A DNA stretch of 64,000 bases from Methylotenera sp. (GCA_009693255.1 SHXQ01000001.1:62001-126000); one strand, 5' to 3'. Shown: positions 1-9,321, counted from the first letter of the stretch. Translations and numbers: made by a program. Notes: generated by a model not told the origin, from the letters alone.

Positions 1-702
<702 letters not shown>

Positions 703-749
703 TTAGATTTTGGTAAATTTTATTTACGCTAATTGTAACTAAATTTTGC

Positions 750-2342
750 TTATAACGTTTTGTTAAAAACTTTAGATTTCCGCTGAAAGTTATAAAGTTT
801 TTGTTTTTCAGCGGGCAGTGTTTCAACATTTTGCTCAGTAAAACCACGCTCCAAAAACCAATGTTCTGTCCGTGTCGTGAGGCAGAATAAGTTTTTAAAC
901 CCTTGCGTCTTGGCTTGATTGGCACAGTAATAAAATAATTTGTCCCCACGACCAGCGCCTCTATAGGCAGGATCAATCGCTAGGCATGCAAACTCTGCGG
1001 CGCGGGTTGCGTTAAATGGGTATAGCGCAGCGCATCCAATAATGCGATTATCGTGTTCCATCACATAAAAATGATTAATTTCCACCTCAATATGTTCGCG
1101 ACCACGCCGTACTAAATAGCCTTCTGCTTCCAGCGGTTCAATGAGCTTTAGAATACCGCCAACATCTTCAATATTGGCTTGCCGCATGCTTTCTAAGCTT
1201 AGTTCGGTCACCATTGTGCCTATACCATCTAGCGTAAATAGCTCTTGAATAATGGCGCCATCAATGTGCCGCGAAATGAGATGCGTACGGGCCACACCAT
1301 GCTCACAAGCACGCACTGCAGCGGGCAGGTAGTAATTCACGTCTTCTGAAACGTTGATCGCTTGCTCGTTTTCACTAAGGTTACGCAGTAAATTTTTGGC
1401 TTTTTCTGCGGTCATTTCACGTAGTAATTCGCCGCGCAAATTATGTACCCCTTCAGAATCCATCAAGAAAATAAGCTTATCTGCGTCTAGTGCAATGGCG
1501 GCACTCACCGCCACATCCTCCAAACTTAAATTGAAGGCTTCGCCTGTGGGGGAGTAGCCAAGTGGTGACAGCATGACTAACTCCCCGTCATCCAGACGCT
1601 TTTGGATACCGGTGGCATCTATTCTGCGGACTTCACCCGTGTGCTGTAAATCTACAGCATCGCGAACCCCCATTGGTTTTGCCGTAACAAAGTTACCACT
1701 CGCCACCCGAATATCTGCGCCGGCCATGGGCGAGTTGACTAAACCCATAGAAAGCAAAGCTTCTATTTCCACCCGAATCGCGCCGTTGGCTTCTTTAACC
1801 GCCTCCATCGCAGCATCGTCAGTAACGCGTACACCGTTGACAAACTTGGGTGCGAGTTTGTCGCGTTTTAAACGCCGCTCAATTTGTGGGCGTGCACCAT
1901 GCACCAATACCAGCCTTACCTCTAGGCTGGCAAGTAGATTTAAGTCGTGAGAGAGTGCAATAAATTGCTTTTCATCGACCACTTCGCCACCAAAAGCAAT
2001 CACAAAAGTCCGGCCACCAAAAGCATGAATATAAGGTGTGGCAGAGCGAAACCATAGTACAAAATCTTTGGCATTGTAGGTTTGCATAGCACCGCTAGTA
2101 AAAGTAGTACGATTTTCTTGTGCGCTTAGATTGGAGGGCGCTCGATCACTTTGCGCATACAAGTAAGCTGGCGTGCAATCTAGCGCAGCAGAGACTTTGC
2201 GCAACATTGCTTCATTAATGCCTAACTCGCCACGCTCAATGCGTGATAAGTTGCCGGCATCTGCGCCCACCTGTGTTGCTAGGGTTTGCAGTGTCATTTT
2301 TAGCGATTTACGCCTGTTACGAATAGAATGAGCAAGTGACAT
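750..2342 (-). CDS. argA: N-acetylglutamate synthase with an N-terminal XRE helix-turn-helix domain
   Basis: ArgA acetylates glutamate with acetyl-CoA, the committed and normally arginine-inhibited step of arginine synthesis. The 530-residue frame has three parts. Residues 4-57 form a clear XRE/HTH_3 fold, with TLQTLATQVG and DAGNLSRIERG as the helix-turn-helix. Residues from about 86 to 375 are the amino-acid-kinase-like, arginine-sensing domain (IHAFGGRTFVIAFGGEVV). The C-terminal GNAT domain carries the acetyl-CoA loop YRGAGRGD at about 460-467. A usual ArgA is about 440 residues and would begin at Met86 (ATG at 2087); the 85 extra residues are in frame without interruption. Neither start has a clear Shine-Dalgarno sequence. 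argB follows. Two palindromes overlap the promoter upstream, suggesting that the protein represses its own gene; that part is inference. Confidence 0.9.
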   Translation of the reverse strand: MSLAHSIRNRRKSLKMTLQTLATQVGADAGNLSRIERGELGINEAMLRKVSAALDCTPAYLYAQSDRAPSNLSAQENRTTFTSGAMQTYNAKDFVLWFRSATPYIHAFGGRTFVIAFGGEVVDEKQFIALSHDLNLLASLEVRLVLVHGARPQIERRLKRDKLAPKFVNGVRVTDDAAMEAVKEANGAIRVEIEALLSMGLVNSPMAGADIRVASGNFVTAKPMGVRDAVDLQHTGEVRRIDATGIQKRLDDGELVMLSPLGYSPTGEAFNLSLEDVAVSAAIALDADKLIFLMDSEGVHNLRGELLREMTAEKAKNLLRNLSENEQAINVSEDVNYYLPAAVRACEHGVARTHLISRHIDGAIIQELFTLDGIGTMVTELSLESMRQANIEDVGGILKLIEPLEAEGYLVRRGREHIEVEINHFYVMEHDNRIIGCAALYPFNATRAAEFACLAIDPAYRGAGRGDKLFYYCANQAKTQGFKNLFCLTTRTEHWFLERGFTEQNVETLPAEKQKLYNFQRKSKVFNKTL

Positions 2343-2350
2343 CGTAAGTT

Positions 2351-2371
2351 ATTTTGTATAATTTACAAAAT
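2351..2371. promoter_or_regulatory. Operator-like palindrome 1 upstream of argA
   Basis: This is a perfect palindrome with 8-bp arms, ATTTTGTA and TACAAAAT, around a 5-bp centre. It begins 9 bp upstream of the argA start codon and covers the transcription start expected from the promoter at 2370-2398. It shares the half-site TTTGTA and the centre TAAT with palindrome 2. AT-rich dyads of this size are typical targets of dimeric XRE regulators. The binding protein is inferred to be the XRE-ArgA fusion itself. Confidence 0.65.
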
Positions 2372-2398
2372 AATAAAATAAATTTGTATAATATGCAA
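2370..2398 (-). promoter_or_regulatory. Predicted sigma-70 promoter of argA
   Basis: Read on the minus strand, TTGCAT (2398-2393) and TATTAT (2375-2370) are separated by exactly 17 bp. Transcription would start near 2362, leaving a leader of only about 20 nt before the argA ATG. The -35 box lies inside operator-like palindrome 2, and the start site lies inside palindrome 1. The promoter sits just 11 bp past the rsmE stop codon, so argA can be transcribed independently of rsmE. Confidence 0.55.
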
Positions 2399-2400
2399 AT
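2382..2400. promoter_or_regulatory. Operator-like palindrome 2 upstream of argA
   Basis: This is a palindrome with 7-bp arms, ATTTGTA and TGCAAAT, one mismatch and a TAATA centre. Its centre (2391) is 30 bp from that of palindrome 1 (2361), about three helical turns, so two dimers could sit on the same face of the DNA. It covers the predicted -35 box of the argA promoter. Confidence 0.6.
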
Positions 2401-2408
2401 ATTTTTAG

Positions 2409-3143
2409 TTAAAAATCACCCCAAAGCGTTTGCATGGCAGAAATTGCGGTTAAGGCGGCGGTTTCGGTGCGCAAAATACGTGGCCCTAAAATAACCGATT
2501 GAAAGCCCTGATCAATGGCAAGGGTGATTTCTGTTGCGCTTAAGCCACCTTCTGCGCCGATTAATAATTGAATATTTTGTGTGGATGTCGGCCATTCTGC
2601 CAAGCGTTTTGCGCCAACAGGATTTAATAAGATGCGCATATAGCCATGATGCGGATTACTGGCTAACCATGCTGATAAAGCGATAGGCGCTAACACAGCG
2701 GGAATGGTCGCCCGTCCGCATTGCTCACAGGCAGAAATTACCACATTTTGCCAATGCTCTAAGCGTTTTTGGGCACGCTCGGCAGAAAGTTTAACTAGAC
2801 TGCGCTCGGTAGCTATGGGCTGGATGATGGCTACCCCTAATTCAACCGCTTTTTGAATGGTGTAGTCCATGCGGTCGCCACTCGAAATGCCTTGAAGTAA
2901 GGTGATGCTGAGTGGTGATTCATTTTTAATAGGCTGGCTGGCACTTACTGTAGCCAACACCGCATTTTTTTTAATGCTGATAAGTTCGCAAGTATAATCG
3001 AGACCATCGCCATTAAATAAATGAATGCGGTCACCTGGATTTAAGCGTAGCGCCCGCGTGGCGTGAGTGGCAGCACTATTAGATAGTTTTACCGTTAAGC
3101 CTAGGGCCAGATTTTCGGGGCTATAAAAACGAAGGTTAGACAT
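2409..3143 (-). CDS. rsmE: 16S rRNA (uracil-1498-N3)-methyltransferase
   Basis: RsmE methylates N3 of U1498 of 16S rRNA in the 30S subunit. The 244-residue frame matches the usual family length. It has an N-terminal PUA-like barrel (LNPGDRIHLFNGDGLDY at about 35-51) and a C-terminal SPOUT methyltransferase knot with LLIGAEGGLSATEI and LGPRILRTETA, the SAM-binding signatures of the family. It lies upstream of argA on the same strand and is divergent from the redoxin gene at 3199. Nothing unusual was seen. Confidence 0.95.
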   Translation of the reverse strand: MSNLRFYSPENLALGLTVKLSNSAATHATRALRLNPGDRIHLFNGDGLDYTCELISIKKNAVLATVSASQPIKNESPLSITLLQGISSGDRMDYTIQKAVELGVAIIQPIATERSLVKLSAERAQKRLEHWQNVVISACEQCGRATIPAVLAPIALSAWLASNPHHGYMRILLNPVGAKRLAEWPTSTQNIQLLIGAEGGLSATEITLAIDQGFQSVILGPRILRTETAALTAISAMQTLWGDF

Positions 3144-3198
3144 GATGCGTGCAAATTAAAGTGATAATATTAAATTATAGACAATATTGGAGTAAAGC

Positions 3199-3753
3199 AT
3201 GGCAAGTTTAAACCCACCCGTGTGCGATTTTGGCTGGCATGCGCCTGACTTTAATTTACAAAATGTAGATGGCAAGCTAATTTCACGCGATCAAATGATG
3301 GGTAAAAATGGCTTGCTGGTTATGTTTATATGTAATCACTGCCCTTATGTAAAAGCCATTCTGCCGCGCTTGGTGGCCGAATGTCAGGCCTTGCGGATGC
3401 TGGGGATTAATACGGTGGCGATTATGTCTAATAACCCAAAAGAATATCAAGAAGACAGTTTTGAAAATATGGTAAAAATCGCAACGACAAAGCATTTTTC
3501 ATTTCCCTATTTGCTAGACAAAACACAGCAAGTGGCCAAGGCTTATGATGCGGTTTGTACGCCAGATTTTTTTGGCTTTAATCATCAGTTGCAATTGCAA
3601 TACCGTGGCAGATTTGATGAGAGTCGCAAAGAAACCGCAGCCAATAGTACGCGTGATTTATTTTATGCGATGAAGCAAATTGCCGAGACTGGGCTAGGGC
3701 CGAAACAGCAGTTTGCTAGCATTGGATGTAGCATTAAGTGGATGGCTGAATAG
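3199..3753 (+). CDS. Thioredoxin-fold redoxin (AhpC/TSA-like) protein
   Basis: This is a cytosolic thioredoxin-fold protein of the redoxin type, 184 residues, with a redox motif FICNHCPYVKA (CxxC at Cys45 and Cys48). There is no signal peptide. A typical peroxiredoxin-like core follows, ending in a segment that contains YRGRFDESRKE. The physiological substrate is not known for this family; a disulfide reductase or peroxidase role is plausible from the motif only. It is divergent from rsmE and followed 42 bp later by an oxidoreductase gene with which it may be cotranscribed. Confidence 0.85.
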   Translation: MASLNPPVCDFGWHAPDFNLQNVDGKLISRDQMMGKNGLLVMFICNHCPYVKAILPRLVAECQALRMLGINTVAIMSNNPKEYQEDSFENMVKIATTKHFSFPYLLDKTQQVAKAYDAVCTPDFFGFNHQLQLQYRGRFDESRKETAANSTRDLFYAMKQIAETGLGPKQQFASIGCSIKWMAE

Positions 3754-3795
3754 ACAATCAAACGATAGGTTGGCATAGATTTTAGAGGGTAATAA

Positions 3796-4848
3796 ATGAG
3801 TGAAATTAGAAAATTAAAGTGGGGTATTTTAGGCGCCGCCCGCGTGAATGAGCGCTTATTGCCGGCGATTATTGATGCACCTAATGCGCAGTTAGTTGGA
3901 ATTGCCAGTCGGCGAGCAGGTGCGGCTAAAGAAACTTTAGAAAAATATGCACCATGCTACGCTACTAGTGTGCCGTGTTATGACGATTTAGAAAGCTTAA
4001 TTAATTCCCCTAATGTAGAGGCAATTTACTGCCCAATGGCTAATGAAGAGCATGTGGAATGGGCATTGAAAGCCATGAATGCAGGCAAGCATATCCTCAT
4101 TGAAAAGCCCATGGCAGGCACGCTAAAAGATATCGAAGCCATTGAATCGACAGCAATTAAAAATAAAGTAAAGGTGATGGAAGGCTTTATGTATCGCTTT
4201 CATCCGCAACATGCCCGCGTGCAAGAAATCGTCGACTCCGGCTTAATTGGGGATGTCTTGTCTGCACGCGCTTCATTCTCATTCTTAATGAAGCCTGCTC
4301 GTATGTATCGCGTTAATCGCAACATGGCTAATGGGGGTGGGGCGATGTGGGATATTGGACCTTACGCAATCCATGCGCTACGTTGGTGTTTTTCTGAAAA
4401 TGGCAAACCGGCTAAACCTGTTTCAGTCATTGCCCAGGCAAAACAGAATGAACATGGGGCTGATATGGTCACCAGTGGCGTATTAGATTTTGGCCAAGAT
4501 GCGCTAGGCCGCGCCCGCTTTGGCCATTTTGACGTTAGTTTTGAGCGTAGCCGTAAGTCAGAATATGAAATTATTGGTACTAAAGGGTGGGTAAAATGCC
4601 ATGCTGCATGGGTTTTTCAAAACGATGTGCCGGTGATTAGCTGGGCATTGGAAGATGGCCAATATGCTGAAGAGCGCTTTGCACCAAGCAACCATTTTAC
4701 CTTAGAGATAGCGCACTTTAGCGATTGTGTGCTTAACGATAAAGCGCCGTTATTAAGCATGAATGACGCAAAAGAAAATTGCCGGGTCATAAATTCTGTG
4801 TTGCAAAGTCTAGTGACAAGCAGTATGAATATTTTACCGGTCACTTAA
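3796..4848 (+). CDS. Gfo/Idh/MocA family NAD(P)-dependent oxidoreductase
   Basis: This is a 350-residue soluble dehydrogenase of the Gfo/Idh/MocA family, which usually acts on sugars or polyols. The N-terminal Rossmann fold starts with WGILGAARVNERLLPAI. The family EKP motif is present as HILIEKPMAG at about 98-107. A C-terminal alpha/beta domain includes the conserved GGGAMWDIGPYAIHALRW. The substrate cannot be read from the sequence. It follows the redoxin gene by 42 bp with a reasonable ribosome binding site (agagggtaat) before the ATG. Confidence 0.9.
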   Translation: MSEIRKLKWGILGAARVNERLLPAIIDAPNAQLVGIASRRAGAAKETLEKYAPCYATSVPCYDDLESLINSPNVEAIYCPMANEEHVEWALKAMNAGKHILIEKPMAGTLKDIEAIESTAIKNKVKVMEGFMYRFHPQHARVQEIVDSGLIGDVLSARASFSFLMKPARMYRVNRNMANGGGAMWDIGPYAIHALRWCFSENGKPAKPVSVIAQAKQNEHGADMVTSGVLDFGQDALGRARFGHFDVSFERSRKSEYEIIGTKGWVKCHAAWVFQNDVPVISWALEDGQYAEERFAPSNHFTLEIAHFSDCVLNDKAPLLSMNDAKENCRVINSVLQSLVTSSMNILPVT

Positions 4849-4871
4849 GTCACCATAGCCATGGCGCGCCA

Positions 4872-4928
4872 CTTATTTGCGCTAAACGCTTTTTAAGCGT
4901 CTCTAGAATAGCCTGAGCGCCAAATAAG
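4872..4928. other. Imperfect inverted repeat with inner hairpin, possible terminator
   Basis: Outer arms CTTATTTGCGC (4872-4882) and GCGCCAAATAAG (4917-4928) are complementary apart from one extra base. They enclose an inner hairpin ACGCTT-TTT-AAGCGT at 4886-4900. It lies between the oxidoreductase stop and the fmdB promoter. There is no clean T-tract, so a terminator role is uncertain. Confidence 0.35.
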
Positions 4929-4929
4929 G

Positions 4930-4935
4930 TATAAT
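4930..4935 (+). promoter_or_regulatory. Consensus -10 box upstream of fmdB
   Basis: A perfect TATAAT lies 35 bp before the fmdB start codon and just after the inverted repeat. No good -35 element is visible 16-18 bp upstream, so it may depend on an activator or be weak. It would serve the fmdB-DUF502-aspS run. Confidence 0.4.
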
Positions 4936-4969
4936 CCGTGGTTATTTAATTGAAGTTAGAGGTGGTTTC

Positions 4970-5278
4970 ATGCCTATTTATGATTACCAATGTACAAGCT
5001 GTGGGCATAAAGATGAAGTCATGCGAAAAATTAGCGCAGCGACTGTCGAAGCTTGTCCCGCGTGCGGTGTTGAAACTTTTAGCAAACAATTGTCCGCCCC
5101 CAGCTTTCAATTAAGTGGCAGTGGCTGGTATGCCACCGATTTCAAAAATGGCGGCAACAAAGCAACTAGTGAATCAAGTCAAGATGCCGCAGGCAAGGAC
5201 AGCACTAATAAGTCAGAACACAAGGCTGAAGCAGCCTCTTCACCAGCGGCTTGCGCTACTGGTTGCGCTTGTCACTAA
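4970..5278 (+). CDS. FmdB-family zinc-ribbon protein
   Basis: This small 102-residue protein has an N-terminal zinc ribbon: MPIYDYQCTSCGH, then EACPACG (two CxxC pairs at about Cys8/Cys11 and Cys29/Cys32). It belongs to the FmdB family, named after a regulator of formamidase/amidase genes but of mostly unknown function. A low-complexity linker rich in Ser, Ala and Lys follows, and the C terminus is Cys-rich (ACATGCACH). A good ribosome binding site (agaggtgg) precedes the ATG. The order fmdB, DUF502, aspS is common in betaproteobacteria. Confidence 0.88.
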   Translation: MPIYDYQCTSCGHKDEVMRKISAATVEACPACGVETFSKQLSAPSFQLSGSGWYATDFKNGGNKATSESSQDAAGKDSTNKSEHKAEAASSPAACATGCACH

Positions 5279-5335
5279 GCGCAGTCGCCGCCAATTTTTC
5301 TGTACCTATCATTTCAAAGTCTCACAATTAAACAC

Positions 5336-5959
5336 ATGAAAAAATATTTTATTACCGGATTACTCGTGTTGGTGCCTTTGTTTATCACGTTATGGGTGGT
5401 GTCTAGCCTCATCACGATGATGGATCAAAGTTTATTGCTGCTGCCAGTCAGTTGGCGCCCTAAAGCGCAATTGGGGCTGGAGATTCCAGGCGTTGGTGCG
5501 CTGCTCACACTGCTTATCATCTTTGTCACAGGCTTAATCGCTACCAATTTTTTTGGAAAGAAATTGATTCTTTTGTGGGAATATCTACTGGCTCGTGTGC
5601 CCGTAGTAAAGTCCATTTACGCTAGCGTTAAGCAAGTGTCAGATACGCTATTTTCCGACTCAGGCAATGCTTTTCGTCAGGCGGTGCTAGTTCAGTTCCC
5701 GCGTCAAGAGGTCTGGACAATTGCCTTTGTCACAGGTAAACCGGGCGGGGATGTCGCGAACCATTTACCTGGCGATTACGTGAGTGTCTACGTGCCTACC
5801 ACGCCAAACCCCACTGGCGGCTACTTTTTAATGATGCTGCGTACAGACGTCATTGAACTTGATATGAGCGTGGATGAGGCGCTGAAATATATCATTTCGA
5901 TGGGGGTGGTCGCGCCGCCAGTGAAATTAAGAGCAAAATTACTCAATAAAGATATCTAA
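5336..5959 (+). CDS. DUF502 family membrane protein
   Basis: This is a 207-residue inner-membrane protein of the DUF502 family, function unknown. Two hydrophobic helices are clear, at about residues 4-27 ([18 protein letters not shown]) and about 55-75 ([17 protein letters not shown]). They are followed by the conserved [18 protein letters not shown] and a soluble C-terminal domain with a [11 protein letters not shown] motif, both characteristic of the family. It lies 57 bp after fmdB and 44 bp before aspS in the same direction. Confidence 0.9.
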   Translation: MKKYFITGLLVLVPLFITLWVVSSLITMMDQSLLLLPVSWRPKAQLGLEIPGVGALLTLLIIFVTGLIATNFFGKKLILLWEYLLARVPVVKSIYASVKQVSDTLFSDSGNAFRQAVLVQFPRQEVWTIAFVTGKPGGDVANHLPGDYVSVYVPTTPNPTGGYFLMMLRTDVIELDMSVDEALKYIISMGVVAPPVKLRAKLLNKDI

Positions 5960-6003
5960 CAAACCATTCAATTTTAACCGATCATTTAACAAGACTTAAT
6001 ATT

Positions 6004-7788
6004 ATGCGTACACATTACTGCGGCCATTTAAACCGCGAACACATTGGCCAAACTGTTACTTTATGTGGTTGGGCGCACCGTCGCCGCGACCATGGTGGCG
6101 TTATTTTTATTGACTTGCGTGACCGCGAAGGTATGGCGCAAATTGTGATTAATCCAGACGCAAAGGCTGCATTTGCAATCGCAGAGTCCGTGCGCAGTGA
6201 ATATGTACTTAAGGTTACTTGTTTAGTACAGGCGCGCCCTGAGGGGGCAAGCAACGCTAATTTAGCGACCGGTGAAGTTGAAATGATTGCCACTGAGATC
6301 GAGATTCTCAATGCATCACTCACACCACCATTTATGTTAGATGACGAAACGCTCACTGAAACGGTACGCCTGCAACATCGCTATATTGATTTACGCCGCC
6401 CAGCGATGCAAAAGAACATGATGTTGCGTTATCGCGTATCTAAAACCCTACGTGATTATTTAGATACCAACGGCTTTATTGAAATTGAAACGCCCATGCT
6501 CACCCGCTCTACCCCTGAAGGTGCACGCGATTACTTAGTCCCTAGCCGTGTGCATGCTGGGCAGTTTTTTGCGTTGCCACAATCACCACAGCTATTCAAA
6601 CAATTATTGATGGTGTCTGGTTTTGACCGTTATTTTCAAATCACCAAATGCTTCCGCGATGAAGATTTACGTGCCGATCGTCAGCCAGAATTCACGCAAG
6701 TGGACATTGAAACATCATTCATGACTGAAAATCAAATCATGGACATCGTTGAAGAGATGATTCGCCAAATGCTCAAATCTGTTCAAAACGTAGACTTGCC
6801 AACCGCATTTCCACGCATGTCATTCCATGAAGCCATGACCCGTTACGGCTCAGATAAACCGGATATGCGTGTGACCTTAGAAATCACCGAGCTAACGGAC
6901 GTGATGAAAGAGGTAGACTTTAAAGTATTTGCCGGCGCGGCCAATATGGCAGGTGGTCGTGTTGCCGCTTTACGTGTGCCTAATGGCGCAGCAATCGCCC
7001 GTAGCGAAATTGATGCTTACACTGAGTTTGTTAAAATCTATGGCGCTAAAGGCTTGGCGTACATTAAGATTAACGATGTCACAAAATTAAACGAAGAAGG
7101 CTTACAAAGCCCTATCGTTAAAAATATTCATGTCACGGCATTGCAAGCGATTATTGATCGCACGGGCGCACAAAATGGCGACATCATTTTCTTTGGTGCA
7201 GATAAAACCAAAGTGGTGAACGAGGCATTGGGCGCATTACGCCTTAAAGTGGGTCACGATAAAGGTCATGTAGATGGTCGCGCATGGGCGCCGTTGTGGG
7301 TGGTAGATTTCCCAATGTTTGAGCACGATGAAGAAAATGATCGCTGGGCCGCATTGCATCACCCGTTCACGGCACCAAAAGACGGCCACGAAGACTTGCT
7401 GGTGACTAATCCAGGTGCTGCGCTTTCAAAAGCTTACGACATGGTGTTAAACGGCTGGGAAGTAGGCGGTGGTTCAGTGCGTATCCACAAACAAGATGTG
7501 CAATCAAAAGTATTTGATGCGCTTAAAATTAGCAAAGAAGAAGCACAAGAAAAATTCGGCTTCTTGCTTGATGCCTTGCAATACGGCGCACCTCCACACG
7601 GTGGTTTAGCGTTTGGCTTAGATCGTCTGGTTACCTTGATGACAGGTGCAGAATCAATCCGTGATGTGATTGCCTTCCCTAAAACGCAACGCGCACAATG
7701 TTTGATGACCAATGCGCCGAATGAAGTGGATGAGAAGCAGTTGCGGGAATTACATATTCGCGTGCGTTCACAAAACCCAGCGGCTTAA
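6004..7788 (+). CDS. aspS: Aspartyl-tRNA synthetase, probably non-discriminating (Asp/Asn)
   Basis: AspRS charges tRNA-Asp with aspartate. The 594-residue protein has the N-terminal OB-fold anticodon-binding domain, the class II catalytic core with motif 2 ([14 protein letters not shown]) and motif 3 ([10 protein letters not shown]), and the bacterial GAD insertion. In the anticodon domain it reads RRRDHGG: His30 corresponds to His31 of Pseudomonas aeruginosa AspRS, a residue associated with charging both tRNA-Asp and tRNA-Asn. gatCAB is present at 37.5-40.8 kb, which fits Asn-tRNA formation by transamidation. The gene follows DUF502. Confidence 0.96.
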   Translation: MRTHYCGHLNREHIGQTVTLCGWAHRRRDHGGVIFIDLRDREGMAQIVINPDAKAAFAIAESVRSEYVLKVTCLVQARPEGASNANLATGEVEMIATEIEILNASLTPPFMLDDETLTETVRLQHRYIDLRRPAMQKNMMLRYRVSKTLRDYLDTNGFIEIETPMLTRSTPEGARDYLVPSRVHAGQFFALPQSPQLFKQLLMVSGFDRYFQITKCFRDEDLRADRQPEFTQVDIETSFMTENQIMDIVEEMIRQMLKSVQNVDLPTAFPRMSFHEAMTRYGSDKPDMRVTLEITELTDVMKEVDFKVFAGAANMAGGRVAALRVPNGAAIARSEIDAYTEFVKIYGAKGLAYIKINDVTKLNEEGLQSPIVKNIHVTALQAIIDRTGAQNGDIIFFGADKTKVVNEALGALRLKVGHDKGHVDGRAWAPLWVVDFPMFEHDEENDRWAALHHPFTAPKDGHEDLLVTNPGAALSKAYDMVLNGWEVGGGSVRIHKQDVQSKVFDALKISKEEAQEKFGFLLDALQYGAPPHGGLAFGLDRLVTLMTGAESIRDVIAFPKTQRAQCLMTNAPNEVDEKQLRELHIRVRSQNPAA

Positions 7789-7927
7789 CATGCACTCGCT
7801 TCACGATAACGTCGTTACATCTGCTTGCCGTACTGTTCGACTGCCTACGCCGATGTGCCTAGTTCTCGTCTCGCGAATTGCATTTTACGGAACTAGACTG
7901 ATTATTTTGTAGATGATTGAGAATTAA

Positions 7928-8317
7928 TTGCCAGTCACCGAACTCAACCACGTTAATCTTCGTACGTCTTATGAGGTGATGCTCATACTTAAAGACTTTT
8001 ACTGCGACGTGGTGGGTTTGAAAGTTGGGCCGCGTGAGGGCTTTACCAGTCGTGGTTTTTGGCTTTATATTGGTGATAGGCATGTCATGCATTTGGCTGA
8101 GTATCGTGGCGAGGGGTCGCCATTAAGCAATGTGCTCACCAGCATAGACCACATCTCATTCACCTGTACTGATATGCCCGCCACTGAGCTGCATTTAACA
8201 GCGCATCATATTGATTATTCTGTGCGCGATTTACCAGTGTTGAATGTAAAGCAAATCAACTTTAAAGACCCGGTAGGCAATGGTGTTGAGCTGTTTTTTT
8301 ACATGGATAAAGCCTAG
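7928..8317 (+). CDS. VOC (glyoxalase-like) family protein
   Basis: This is a 129-residue single-module vicinal-oxygen-chelate protein. It opens with ELNHVNLRTSYEVML, which provides the first metal-ligand His, and ends with INFKDPVGNGVELFFY, which provides the terminal Glu. The fold is shared by glyoxalases, dioxygenases and resistance proteins, so the substrate cannot be named. The only start that preserves the full first strand is TTG at 7928; there is no ATG nearby in frame. It stands alone after aspS with 139 bp of unremarkable sequence between. Confidence 0.78.
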   Translation: MPVTELNHVNLRTSYEVMLILKDFYCDVVGLKVGPREGFTSRGFWLYIGDRHVMHLAEYRGEGSPLSNVLTSIDHISFTCTDMPATELHLTAHHIDYSVRDLPVLNVKQINFKDPVGNGVELFFYMDKA

Positions 8318-8466
8318 TTGACCAATTTCACCATAGAATTTTCTAAAGTGACTGCGGTCACATAGTTGACGTTAAGTGGCATAAAATATAACTTGGGTGT
8401 TCATGCTGTTAAAGCGTCGGCAGAGAGCGTATTCTGTATCAATGCCGGTTTGTGGAGTCGCATAAA

Positions 8467-9276
8467 ATGAAACAATTAATGCATCAGGGGTTTTTAAAAC
8501 TATTGATGGTAGTTGCTCTGTCGCTAGGATTGGTAGCGCCAGTTAGTGCTGAGCCGGACGCTGCTTTGTGGCCGGTAATGAAAGAAACATTTTTTGCAAA
8601 ACGAGAAATGCAAGAAGCGGACTTTATTAAAATAGAGGCGCCAAGCCGTGCTGAAAGTGGCGCACAAGTGCCTGTGACTTATAGTGTAGATAATGCCGCA
8701 GCTAAGGGTGTCGTGATTAAAAAACTTTATGCATTTGTTGATGCCAATCCAATTCCGCTAACGGCTACTTATCACTTAACTGAAGTGTTTGGTGATTTTC
8801 AGTTAGCCACGCGCATTCGTTTTGAGACTGATGCATTTGTACGATTAGTCGGCGAAACAGCGGAGGGTAAATTGTACGTGGCGTCACGTGAAATTCGCGC
8901 GGCAGGTGGTTGCGGTGGCACGGTAGATGGCGATGAGGCGGCAATTCGGGCTAGTGCAGGTAAAATAAAATTGAAAGTAGATGAGCCAGTAAAAATGCGT
9001 AGCGCAACATCGGCCACCTTTCACATCAAGCACCCCATGCGCACAGGCTTGCAGCGTGAGTTGGTCTCACAAGGTTTTGTTCCTGCGTTTTATATCAATA
9101 AAGCGGCATTTAGCTATAACGGCAAGCCTTTGTTAACCATAGATGTGGGTGTAGGGACTGCTGAAGATCCTTACTTTAAATTTAACTTTGTGCCAGATGC
9201 CGCAGGTAAACTAGAGGTGACCGCAACCGATAATGAAGGAAAAACATTTGTGCAACAAGTTGATGTGAAAGGCTAA
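8467..9276 (+). CDS. Quinoprotein-dehydrogenase-associated SoxYZ-like carrier protein
   Basis: This is a 269-residue exported protein joining a SoxY-like N-terminal half to a SoxZ-like C-terminal half. The signal peptide spans about residues 1-27 (LLMVVALSLGLVAPVSA). The SoxY-type swinging-arm motif is visible as AAGGCGG at about residues 144-150, with the carrier Cys. Fused SoxYZ proteins of this kind are found near PQQ-dependent alcohol dehydrogenases in methylotrophs, but here no such dehydrogenase is adjacent. ATG 8467 is chosen over the upstream GTG at 8452 because GGAG sits about 9 bp before it. A strong terminator follows. Confidence 0.82.
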   Translation: MKQLMHQGFLKLLMVVALSLGLVAPVSAEPDAALWPVMKETFFAKREMQEADFIKIEAPSRAESGAQVPVTYSVDNAAAKGVVIKKLYAFVDANPIPLTATYHLTEVFGDFQLATRIRFETDAFVRLVGETAEGKLYVASREIRAAGGCGGTVDGDEAAIRASAGKIKLKVDEPVKMRSATSATFHIKHPMRTGLQRELVSQGFVPAFYINKAAFSYNGKPLLTIDVGVGTAEDPYFKFNFVPDAAGKLEVTATDNEGKTFVQQVDVKG

Positions 9277-9294
9277 TTTTCAGTTTGGCGATTC

Positions 9295-9321
9295 AAGGGC
9301 TTCCGTCTGGAAGCCTTTTTT
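9295..9321 (+). terminator. Rho-independent terminator after the SoxYZ-like gene
   Basis: A 7-bp GC-rich stem, GGCTTCC and GGAAGCC with a GTCT loop (9298-9315), is followed directly by six Ts. It lies 22 bp after the stop codon of the SoxYZ-like gene. Confidence 0.85.

Noticed and set aside
2085..2342. The XRE part of argA as a separate upstream gene
   Set aside because: There is no stop codon between the XRE domain and the ArgA body, the linker stays in frame, and the internal ATG at 2087 has no better ribosome binding site than the first start.
8452..8466. GTG 8452 as start of the SoxYZ-like gene
   Set aside because: The GTG overlaps the GGAG that serves the ATG at 8467, and the signal peptide is cleaner from the ATG.
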